Below are positions 58,004 to 64,000 of a DNA stretch of 64,000 bases, piece by piece. This DNA is from an uncultured Dysgonomonas sp. (lineage in GTDB: Bacteria > Bacteroidota > Bacteroidia > Bacteroidales > Dysgonomonadaceae). The stretch is taken from the NCBI GenBank assembly GCA_900556485.1, contig USOX01000004.1:105724-169723 (forward strand), given 5' to 3'. The notes beneath the pieces were generated by a model, which made no database searches, was not told the DNA's origin, and was given only the letters and a program-made list of their open reading frames with translations. The position numbers and the translations under genes were made by a program. Every line of letters starts with the position of its first letter. Position 1 is the first letter of the stretch.

Positions 58004-58046
58004 TTTATTATCAGGGCTACGCAAAAACAAGAATAGATAAAAAAAT

Positions 58047-58739
58047 ATGGATAAAATTTGGGAAAAACACCGTCCCTATGTAGAGCTTCTTTCGCAAATG
58101 AACAACAGTTGCATATTCGTTGCCGAAAGACATGAGTCGTATTTATACCTATCTCCAAACTTCGGAGATTTCTTTGGTTATAAATTAGAAGAACTGGAAA
58201 GTTCACATGATAGTGATTTTCTCGAAAGACGAATCCATCCTGATGACTTACAGATTTTAGGTAGTATGCAAATAAGGCTTCTTAATTATATATGCAGTTT
58301 GCCAGAAGATGAACAAAAGTCGTATAAACATATTTTTGAATTCAGAGTTCTTGGGAAAAATAATGAATATATACGCATTATCAGCCAGCACCAGATATTG
58401 GACACCAGTCCCAAAGGAAATCCTATTCTGTTGGGAGTTGTTGACATATCCCCTGACCAAACGAAGGATACAGGTATCCGGTTTACACTGATGAATTTCA
58501 AAACAGGAGAGATTATACCTTTCGATATAAATGATAATACTGAGAATAATCTGACAAAAAGGGAAATGGAGATTCTCAAACTCATCAATGATGGTATGTA
58601 CAGTAAGGAGATCTCAGGAAAACTTTTTATCAGTATCCATACTGTAAACAGACATCGTCAGAATATTCTGGAAAAGATGAATGTAAATAATGTACAGGAA
58701 GCAATAAACTACACACGGAGACTGGGGCTTTTAGCCTAA
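58047..58739 (+). CDS. PAS-domain LuxR-type transcriptional regulator
   Basis: 230 residues, cytoplasmic. The N-terminal PAS fold (about 15-140, LYLSPNFGDFFGYKLEELES, RIHPDDLQIL, EFRVLGKNNEYIRIISQHQIL) is followed by a C-terminal GerE/LuxR HTH (about 165-225): LTKREMEILKLINDGMYSKEI, SIHTVNRHRQNILEKMNV. It has no receiver domain, so it probably senses a small ligand or redox cue via PAS. It is divergent from the TonB receptor and its best candidate site is the palindrome between them. Confidence 0.9.
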   Translation: MDKIWEKHRPYVELLSQMNNSCIFVAERHESYLYLSPNFGDFFGYKLEELESSHDSDFLERRIHPDDLQILGSMQIRLLNYICSLPEDEQKSYKHIFEFRVLGKNNEYIRIISQHQILDTSPKGNPILLGVVDISPDQTKDTGIRFTLMNFKTGEIIPFDINDNTENNLTKREMEILKLINDGMYSKEISGKLFISIHTVNRHRQNILEKMNVNNVQEAINYTRRLGLLA

Positions 58740-58831
58740 TTACATATAGATCACAATACATAAATACAACATAATATTATAACCGTTTTATACTAAGTAG
58801 GCCAATTCATAGCCCGCAATTACTTTGTTTG

Positions 58832-59320
58832 TTATTTTATTTTATCGTAAAATTTTTCATTATTCTGTATCATTACTATTGTTTTAGCAATGCGGTCAAC
58901 TTTAGTCTGTTCAGTTTTGGCTGAATTGATCCAGTCTATAAATGCCTTCTTTTGACCATCGCTATATGTTTCAAATTTTTCTAAAACACCATCCTCATAC
59001 TCCATACACAAAAGTAATTCTTCGGGAATTATCAATGGAGTTTTATCCTCATATAAAATAATATGTACTGTGTCTGGGGCTTCCTTTTTTATTTTCTTCC
59101 TTATCTCAGACTTAACTGCCAGACCCAAATGACCGTTTCCTAGGGGCATCAGATGTACATTCGAAAACTCATAGTTGTCTATCTTTCCTTTTACCTTCAG
59201 CATTCCAAAAGATGCCTTAGGCATAGGAATTTCAGGAATTTCGGCAAATGTCCATCCACCTTTCCCTTCCGTTTTAAATAATGAATAATCTTTATCCACT
59301 AATGGTTTTTCTGTTTCCAT
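58832..59320 (-). CDS. YdeI/OmpD-associated family protein (DUF1905 plus YdeI tail)
   Basis: 162 residues, no signal. The N-terminal part (GWTFAEIPEIPMPKASFGMLKVKGKIDNYEF, VHLMPLGNGHLGLAVKSEIRKKIKKEAPDTVHIILYED) is a DUF1905 beta-barrel. The C-terminal part (FETYSDGQKKAFIDWINSAKTEQTKVDRIAKTIVMI) is the YdeI/bacteriocin-protection helical motif. The biochemical role is unknown. It lies downstream of GyrI-like and WYL genes with a hairpin between. Confidence 0.85.
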   Translation of the reverse strand: METEKPLVDKDYSLFKTEGKGGWTFAEIPEIPMPKASFGMLKVKGKIDNYEFSNVHLMPLGNGHLGLAVKSEIRKKIKKEAPDTVHIILYEDKTPLIIPEELLLCMEYEDGVLEKFETYSDGQKKAFIDWINSAKTEQTKVDRIAKTIVMIQNNEKFYDKIK

Positions 59321-59334
59321 ATACCGAAATCAAT

Positions 59335-59371
59335 AAAAATAGCTGCACAATCTATTCGCACAGCTATTTTT
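59335..59371 (-). terminator. Terminator hairpin between GyrI-like and YdeI-like genes
   Basis: Perfect 11-base arms AAAAATAGCTG (59335-59345) and CAGCTATTTTT (59361-59371). On the minus strand it follows the GyrI-like stop by 20 bases, and the 3' arm ends in a T-run. Confidence 0.6.
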
Positions 59372-59391
59372 TATATTATCATAAATCAATC

Positions 59392-59865
59392 CTATTTCAC
59401 AGGAATGCATAAATTAACTATCCAAGGAGCATTAGCATCCTGAGTATCACCTACACAACTCACATACAGCTCGTAATGATCGCGTGTGTCGCATTCATAC
59501 CCTTTCTCCTTAACATCAACATATACCTTTTTCCATGCTTCACTATATTCAGCCATAGTAACCTCTGCCTGCATCACAAAATACTTACCACCGCTTATCG
59601 TATAAAGTTTCATTCCTTCCCCAGGCTCAATACCCGAAAGATCTTCCAAACATGCTTCCGAACGTAATTTATCAATCGGAGTAGTCATTGGATCGTCATG
59701 ATAAATTCCTGCCATTTTGGGAGATGCCGCCCAAAGGTTATTGGCTTCGGCCCATGCAGCCAATTTTTCAAATGCACTACAAATGCCTGCATAATCACCA
59801 ATATGTGAAATTGCGATTGTTCTAATTGGCTCTAGATTTACTATTTCTGTACTATTTATTTTCAT
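59392..59865 (-). CDS. GyrI-like / AraC effector-binding domain protein
   Basis: 157 residues. A stand-alone SHS2-type small-molecule-binding domain: VNLEPIRTIAISHIGDYAGICSAFEKLAAWAEAN, the metal/ligand face GIYHDDPMTTP, GGKYFVMQAEVTMAEYSEAWKKVY and the conserved ending YELYVSC. The domain occurs fused to AraC/MerR regulators or alone, as in GyrI. Its ATG overlaps the WYL regulator stop (ATGA), so translation is coupled and it may feed a ligand signal or detoxify compounds with that regulator. Confidence 0.88.
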   Translation of the reverse strand: MKINSTEIVNLEPIRTIAISHIGDYAGICSAFEKLAAWAEANNLWAASPKMAGIYHDDPMTTPIDKLRSEACLEDLSGIEPGEGMKLYTISGGKYFVMQAEVTMAEYSEAWKKVYVDVKEKGYECDTRDHYELYVSCVGDTQDANAPWIVNLCIPVK

Positions 59866-60803
59866 AAGTCTAATTTTTTAATGATTTGTTTTATAATATC
59901 TTTTATTTCAACAGGTCTAACGACTGTTGTTGTATCGGCATTTGCCAATACCCACCTTGCCAAACCCTCTAAAGAATAAGCCATATAGGTTTGCTCTATC
60001 TGGCCATTTGCAAGCTCTTCTTCTTTAGTCAGTCCCATATAATAGCATCTATCGGCAAAATGCTTGGATACTTCTTTACTTGTATGTAAAACAACTTCTA
60101 TCAAACATTGAGGAGTATCGAATTTAAGAAGTGATTCCAAAGACGGATGCACTTTCGTATGTTCATTACTCGTTGTCCTTATATCGTTAATACGGTCGAG
60201 CCTAAACATCCGATATTCTTCCCGCAAATGGCACCAAGCCGCGAGATACCAGCGAGGATGAGAGTAGTTGATGCCAACAGCTTCTAATGCCCTCTTAGAT
60301 GTATCTTCATTGGCATTGATATAATCAATTTCCACAATTAACCGATCATTAATACTACTTAATATTGTTTGTAGCAGATTGGGTAAACTATCCTTTGCAT
60401 TACGGCTCTTATGGACAGTAATAATATCGTCCATATCATGAAGGTATTTTTTATCCACAGCTCGCAATGCAGCACGAATTTTATCCATACCCTGACGAAA
60501 GTAATTACTATTCTGACTATCGGTTAGTTGCTCAACAATCTTTTCAGCGGTTAGGAAAGCCATTGCCTCCTCTTTGGTAAACATAAGTGAAGGCAACCTG
60601 TAACCTTCAACTAAAGAATAACCAATCCCCGAATTTCCACATATAGGCACACCTGCTTCCGACAAGGTACGCATGTCCCGATAGATAGTGCGTAAGCTTA
60701 CCCCAAAACGTTCTGCCATTTCAGAAGCCTTGACAATTGGTCGTGATTGTAATTGTACTAATAATGCTGATATACGGTCAATCCGGTTTAAATCTTTATC
60801 CAC
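59862..60803 (-). CDS. WYL-domain transcriptional regulator (YafY type)
   Basis: 313 residues. N-terminal HTH_11 domain (NRIDRISALLVQLQSRPIVKASEMAERFGVSLRTIYRDMRTLSEAGVPI), a helical linker, then a WYL ligand-binding domain (about 140-225) with RWYLAAWCHLREEYRMFRLDRI, and a C-terminal WCX extension. It overlaps the GyrI-like gene by 4 bases and starts 5 bases after the QueG-like gene, so these form one operon. Regulators of this type are often paired with GyrI-like and DUF1905 genes. Confidence 0.92.
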   Translation of the reverse strand: MDKDLNRIDRISALLVQLQSRPIVKASEMAERFGVSLRTIYRDMRTLSEAGVPICGNSGIGYSLVEGYRLPSLMFTKEEAMAFLTAEKIVEQLTDSQNSNYFRQGMDKIRAALRAVDKKYLHDMDDIITVHKSRNAKDSLPNLLQTILSSINDRLIVEIDYINANEDTSKRALEAVGINYSHPRWYLAAWCHLREEYRMFRLDRINDIRTTSNEHTKVHPSLESLLKFDTPQCLIEVVLHTSKEVSKHFADRCYYMGLTKEEELANGQIEQTYMAYSLEGLARWVLANADTTTVVRPVEIKDIIKQIIKKLDL

Positions 60804-60808
60804 TCTGT

Positions 60809-61471
60809 TTATTGTTTAAATCCGAATTTATGGGGACAAACTTCACGACATTTCCAACATTTGAGATCAAGAATACCTTTGGTTACAATATAACATGTTT
60901 TGCGACAAGCTTTCTGATCAATATTGCCTCTGCCGTCAATAGCAGATGAAGGACAAGAATCGACACACAAATTGCAATTACCGCAAAAGTTGTGATCTAC
61001 CATCGGGTCTGATTCAAGTTCAATATCTGTCAATACAGCACCCAACCAGAGCAGATTGCCATATTTCTCATTACAAAGCAGATAGTTTCGCCCAATAACT
61101 CCCAAGCCAGCCAGTTCCGCCGCATGTTTCAGCGATATCATGCCGAAAAATCCACCATCTATGAGCCTGCCACTTGCCGACTTTACAGACTTTGCCTTGA
61201 TTTTATGACTTTTAAGTTCTGTAACCAGCCTTTCTGACATCGGATCGAGTTTTTCGATCATTCCGTTACGTATCGCCGTATAAGAAACAGTATCCAGCTG
61301 CAATGTCTCTTGAGGAAAAGTACATCCCAGAACAATGACTGATTTACATGTAGAAAACTTATCCACAGGTGAATGACCTTTCGGAGAATTTACGAACCGG
61401 TCTACGGATGCGATTCCAACAAGATCTGCGCCTAAAGACATTGCAATCTCTTTAACTGTTCCTTTATCCAT
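60809..61471 (-). CDS. QueG-like 4Fe-4S cluster protein
   Basis: 220 residues. The N-terminal half resembles the epoxyqueuosine reductase fold (LGADLVGIASVDRF, KSVIVLGCTFP, LAGLGVIGRNYLLCNEKYGNLLWLGAVLTD). The C-terminus has two 4Fe-4S ligand sets: CGNCNLCVDSCP and CRKTCYIVTKGILDLKCWKCREVCP. True QueG is over 300 residues and carries a cobalamin pocket, so this is a shorter relative; the substrate is unknown. It is the first gene of the run with the WYL and GyrI-like genes. Confidence 0.85.
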   Translation of the reverse strand: MDKGTVKEIAMSLGADLVGIASVDRFVNSPKGHSPVDKFSTCKSVIVLGCTFPQETLQLDTVSYTAIRNGMIEKLDPMSERLVTELKSHKIKAKSVKSASGRLIDGGFFGMISLKHAAELAGLGVIGRNYLLCNEKYGNLLWLGAVLTDIELESDPMVDHNFCGNCNLCVDSCPSSAIDGRGNIDQKACRKTCYIVTKGILDLKCWKCREVCPHKFGFKQ

Positions 61472-61540
61472 TTGGTTTTCTATCTACCTTAGTTATTATT
61501 TAAGATTTAACGGATCAAATTTAAATCTTTATTCGTTTAC

Positions 61541-61945
61541 CTATTCTATAATCAATGCCCAAAGTACACCAAATTTATCTATAACTTCGGCATATAGTTT
61601 GGCATAACCAGGCTGACAAAGTTCGCATTTTATTTGTCCGTCAACAGATAATTTTGCATAAATATCTTTAAGTTGGTCTTCTGTATCGCAAAACACGGTG
61701 ATTGTATGTCCTAGAGAGCCAAAATCAGTTTTTGTTCCTGGCATTGTATCGGCCATACTGATAAAACAACCATTAAACTCAAGGTCTGAATGGATTATTT
61801 TATCCTTGTAATCGGCTGGACTTCCCATTTCTTGATATTCTCCATAACGGCAAATTTCTTCGACAGTTCCGTTAAATATTCCGGCATAAAAGTTTAGCGC
61901 TTCTTCTGCATTGCCATTAAATACTAAATAAGGTTTAATTTTCAT
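61541..61945 (-). CDS. VOC-superfamily protein (PhnB/YjdN type)
   Basis: 134 residues. Two beta-alpha-beta-beta-beta modules start MKIKPYLVFNGNAEEALNFYAGIFNG; SADTM-like (FISMADTMPG) and FGVLWALIIE ends are typical of PhnB-like glyoxalase/bleomycin-resistance family members. No reaction can be assigned; these are often annotated as demethylmenaquinone-methyltransferase-like. A TACATTTG -7-like box lies at 61975-61982, 30 bases before the start. Confidence 0.88.
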   Translation of the reverse strand: MKIKPYLVFNGNAEEALNFYAGIFNGTVEEICRYGEYQEMGSPADYKDKIIHSDLEFNGCFISMADTMPGTKTDFGSLGHTITVFCDTEDQLKDIYAKLSVDGQIKCELCQPGYAKLYAEVIDKFGVLWALIIE

Positions 61946-61974
61946 ATTCTATTTTTTTTAGTTTAACTACAATG

Positions 61975-61982
61975 CAAATGTA
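61975..61982 (-). promoter_or_regulatory. Candidate -7 box for the VOC gene
   Basis: The plus strand reads CAAATGTA, giving TACATTTG on the minus strand. No -33 element is found at 19-21 bases. Confidence 0.35.
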
Positions 61983-62097
61983 TTAGGGGAAGATGACAAC
62001 AGTATGTCAACGTGTTTTTAAAGTTTTCCACAAACTCAAAAATAGGTAATCTATCTATATTCTTCATTCGAAGAAATGGAAAGTAAACACAAAAATA

Positions 62098-62113
62098 TCA
62101 GACAATTGTCTGA
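62098..62113. promoter_or_regulatory. Perfect 16-base palindrome in an intergenic region
   Basis: TCAGACAATTGTCTGA is a perfect palindrome without spacer, between the VOC and GNAT-YoaP genes. It is followed by a 7-base inverted repeat (AATGCCT 62113-62119, AGGCATT 62134-62140). It lies 115 bases upstream of the VOC -7 box, or downstream of the GNAT stop, so an operator or a hairpin are both possible. Confidence 0.45.
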
Positions 62114-62230
62114 ATGCCTAAAGAGAAAAAGCGAGGCATTAACATCAATTATATGAAGAAATGCATAGTTAACTAGACAGGTAAACAAAGGTTTTTGGGA
62201 TATAATCCTATCTGTTTAAATATTGTATCT

Positions 62231-62980
62231 TCATTTTTTGAGTATTCTTTTTAAATAGTCAACATCTAACAAATTCACTGTTTCAAATTTTCCTTTATAA
62301 AACACACCCCAGTTATTGAAAACACAAGGTAATCCCTTAGCTTTTTGTAACGTATCCACTTGGATTAGTGACACCGAAATGTCATTCATTTCACAATGTT
62401 GTTTTATCATCTCCACGTTATGATAGATATAAGGACATTGCATATCGTAATAAATTGTTAGCTCTTTATTTTCAATTTCTTGTATTTTTACATTTTGTGC
62501 AAATTTTGGTGTTCTTCCATCAAAAGAAAGCGCAAGCAATTCATATCCATTATCGGTAGTATCAACAACTTCAAAGCCAAACTTTTTTGCGAATGATTGG
62601 TTAGATAACCAGTTTTTTTGTTTTTTAGCTCCAAGCATACAAATACCCGACTTACCCTTTTCCCTAGCATCAACTATACAATATTCCATCAATGACTTTG
62701 CATGCCCTTTTCCTTTGTAACTACCTAAAACCCATAAACAATAAATATAATAATAATTATCACCAATTATAGGAACCCAGGCTATTTCGAGAGGAGCATA
62801 TTCAATAAAAACCGTACCCTTTGCATTTAACTTTCTAAAGACATGACCTTCCTTTAATCGATCAGAAAGCCATTGTCGTTTTGCGTCAAGACCTTTATGA
62901 GGCTTTTTACTACGAATAATACAACATAAATGCTCATCAGCAAGATTTTCTGTTGTTAAGTTTATAAAATCAGCGTTCAT
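62231..62980 (-). CDS. GNAT acetyltransferase with C-terminal YoaP-like domain
   Basis: 249 residues. The GNAT fold (about 1-160) has the acetyl-CoA loop YKGKGHAKSLMEYCI and a preceding strand YYYIYCLWVLGSY. The C-terminal YoaP-like domain has a thioredoxin-like start (LTIYYDMQCPYIYHNVEMIKQHC) and GLPCVFNNWGVFYKGKF. It matches the Bacillus YoaP layout; the substrate is unknown. Single gene, divergent from the DNA glycosylase. Confidence 0.87.
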   Translation of the reverse strand: MNADFINLTTENLADEHLCCIIRSKKPHKGLDAKRQWLSDRLKEGHVFRKLNAKGTVFIEYAPLEIAWVPIIGDNYYYIYCLWVLGSYKGKGHAKSLMEYCIVDAREKGKSGICMLGAKKQKNWLSNQSFAKKFGFEVVDTTDNGYELLALSFDGRTPKFAQNVKIQEIENKELTIYYDMQCPYIYHNVEMIKQHCEMNDISVSLIQVDTLQKAKGLPCVFNNWGVFYKGKFETVNLLDVDYLKRILKK

Positions 62981-63151
62981 ATTGTCAATGGATTATTGAA
63001 GTGTAAATGTAGTAGATTTATACGAATTATCTTTATATTATCGACCTTGATATGTTCCATAAAGGCTATCAAATATAATATTGAACATTACCTCAGAATA
63101 ATTAAATTATCATACATTATCATTGTCTTTATAAATAATGCTTTTTAATAC

Positions 63152-63159
63152 TATCTTTG
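63152..63159 (+). promoter_or_regulatory. Candidate -7 box for the DNA glycosylase gene
   Basis: TATCTTTG matches TAnnTTTG and lies 20 bases before the ATG at 63180. It falls inside the alternative longer reading frame (ATG at 63138), which argues for the shorter start. No -33 element at the ideal distance. Confidence 0.45.
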
Positions 63160-63179
63160 AAAAAACAAATATTATAAAA

Positions 63180-63755
63180 ATGGAAGATATAGTAAATGAA
63201 CGCTGCGGATGGTGTGGAAATGATGATTTGTACATCAAATACCACGATGAAGAATGGGGCAAACTTGTTACTGATGATAAAACCTTATTTGAATTTTTAG
63301 TGCTCGAAAGTGCTCAGGCCGGATTGAGTTGGATTACTATCCTGAGAAAACGCGAAGGATATCGTGAAGCCTTTTATAATTTTGATGTTGATAAGGTTGC
63401 CAAAATGACTACAGCAGATGTTGAACGCTTGATGCAATTTGATGGAATTGTAAAAAACAGGTTGAAGATAAATTCTACAATAAGTAATGCAAAACTTTTT
63501 ATCGAAATACAAAAAGAATATGGTAGTTTCTACAACTATATATTATCCTTCTTCCCTAATAAAAAAACGATAATAAATAATCTCAAATCGTTGAGTGAAG
63601 TTCCAGTTTCCACTCTTGAGTCCGATGCTATGAGCAAGGATATGAAAAAACGAGGGTTCAAATTCTTTGGTTCCACTATTTGTTACGCATATTTACAAGC
63701 AGCAGGTTTTGTAAATGACCATTTGATAGATTGTTTTTGTAGGAAAGAAGAATAA
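63180..63755 (+). CDS. tag: DNA-3-methyladenine glycosylase I
   Basis: About 191 residues from the ATG at 63180 (MEDIVNERCGWCGNDD), the family length; an ATG at 63138 would add 14 residues overlapping the -7 box. TAG motifs are RCGWCGND with the zinc-binding Cys, YHDEEWGKLVTDD (zinc His), LESAQAGLSWITILRKR, and the C-terminal GFVNDHLIDCFCR completing the zinc site. It removes 3-methyladenine from DNA in base-excision repair. Single gene with its own terminator. Confidence 0.95.
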   Translation: MEDIVNERCGWCGNDDLYIKYHDEEWGKLVTDDKTLFEFLVLESAQAGLSWITILRKREGYREAFYNFDVDKVAKMTTADVERLMQFDGIVKNRLKINSTISNAKLFIEIQKEYGSFYNYILSFFPNKKTIINNLKSLSEVPVSTLESDAMSKDMKKRGFKFFGSTICYAYLQAAGFVNDHLIDCFCRKEE

Positions 63756-63781
63756 TTTATTAAGAAAAAGTAGAAAATATG

Positions 63782-63812
63782 AAAAGTCAGACACAGTCTG
63801 GCTTTTTCTTTT
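63782..63812 (+). terminator. Rho-independent terminator of tag
   Basis: AAAAGTCAGAC (63782-63792), ACA loop, GTCTGGCTTTT (63796-63806) with one G-U pair, then TCTTTTT. It is 27 bases after the tag stop codon. Confidence 0.75.
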
Positions 63813-63835
63813 TAGTAAAAATATCCTATCATATA

Positions 63836-63864
63836 TTGACTAATCAATATATTTATTATCTTTG
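63836..63864 (+). promoter_or_regulatory. Promoter at the right end of the window
   Basis: TTG (63836-63838), 18 bases, TATCTTTG (63857-63864): close to the Bacteroidota consensus. It lies 19 bases upstream of the ATG at 63883. Confidence 0.5.
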
Positions 63865-63882
63865 TTAGATAATAATAATTTA

Positions 63883-63933
63883 ATGAATGATTTTTATTCT
63901 TTAGGACTTTTAGTGAGCAGAGCCTGTAAATAA
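63883..63933 (+). pseudogene. Interrupted short reading frame, possible MarR-like start
   Basis: ATG at 63883 encodes MNDFYSLGLLVSRACK and then a stop. The first residues resemble the N-terminus of MarR-family regulators (LGxLLSRxxR), and a promoter lies directly upstream, but the frame ends after 16 codons exactly where an IS-like end seems to begin (about 63925). Only a guess as to family. Confidence 0.3.
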
Positions 63934-64000
63934 TAATTGAAAAGTAGTCCACTAAAATAATTGAAAAGTATACCACCAGTTGAGTAAGATATAAGAGTCT
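63925..64000 (+). mobile_element. Probable insertion-sequence end (IS21-like multiple terminal repeats)
   Basis: Starting near TGTAAATAATAATTG the sequence has two identical 15-base direct repeats, AATAATTGAAAAGTA at 63932-63946 and 63956-63970, spaced 24 bases apart and each followed by a CC-containing segment (GTCCACT, TACCACC). Repeated TTGAAAAGT-type boxes inside the ends are typical of IS21-family elements. The transposase genes would be beyond the window. Confidence 0.45.

Noticed and set aside
1..64000. CRISPR arrays, tRNA and rRNA genes
   Set aside because: I saw no regularly spaced repeats, no cloverleaf with conserved GGTTCRA arm, and no rRNA-like sequence.

Overview
The window is AT-rich chromosome from a Bacteroidota bacterium. 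The evidence is multiple SusC/SusD pairs, many lipoproteins, a C-terminal type IX secretion (T9SS) sorting domain, and -7 boxes of the Bacteroidota form TAnnTTTG. The gene content fits the order Bacteroidales, and a Dysgonomonas-like genus is my best guess, which is inference only. Almost everything from position 1 to 43,967 is on the minus strand. Most of the window is polysaccharide-utilisation machinery.

Locus A (about 22,464 down to 167, minus strand) looks like an alpha-mannoside / mannose-rich glycan locus. In transcription order it holds an ECF sigma factor, a very short anti-sigma-like protein, an SGNH hydrolase, a divergent GH38-type protein, a GH92 alpha-mannosidase, SusD, a DUF5004 lipoprotein, a DUF4961 lipoprotein, SusC, SusD, SusC and a large DUF5005-like / F5-8 type C / T9SS protein. 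The last 133 bases hold the start of an outer-membrane barrel gene. The regulator at 22,701-24,305 (TPR, membrane segment, DUF6377-like) sits just upstream, separated by a strong hairpin.

24,306-25,965 is a degraded stretch. It holds a methyltransferase-type corrinoid protein gene that loses its second half at a junction with a GC-richer, hairpin-containing non-coding block.

Locus B (42,761 down to 25,966, minus strand) is a beta-mannan locus. It encodes a GH5 mannanase, an uncharacterised six-hairpin glycosidase, SusC, SusD, an IPT/TIG surface glycan-binding protein, a GH28-like protein, a GH26 mannanase, a GH130 mannosylglucose phosphorylase, a GPH-family symporter and an AGE-family (mannobiose) 2-epimerase. 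This gives the known route: mannan to mannobiose, import, epimerisation to mannosyl-glucose, then phosphorolysis to mannose-1-phosphate and glucose. A recognisable promoter lies at 42,788-42,819 and a terminator hairpin at 25,876-25,913. An AraC regulator lies upstream.

43,968-44,703 holds a fragment of a tyrosine integrase. The plus strand then carries a GH78 alpha-L-rhamnosidase, a second DUF6377-like regulator, and a compact SusC / SusD / histidine-phosphatase operon (49,355-55,399). A strong hairpin at 55,457-55,488 separates this from a minus-strand TonB-dependent receptor, which is divergent from a PAS-LuxR regulator. The shared 120-bp region carries a perfect 20-bp palindrome lying over the receptor's -33 element.

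58,832-64,000 is ordinary accessory and housekeeping content: a YdeI-like protein, GyrI-like protein, WYL regulator, QueG-like iron-sulfur protein, VOC protein, GNAT-YoaP protein and 3-methyladenine DNA glycosylase I. The window appears to end just inside an insertion-sequence end that interrupts a short reading frame.
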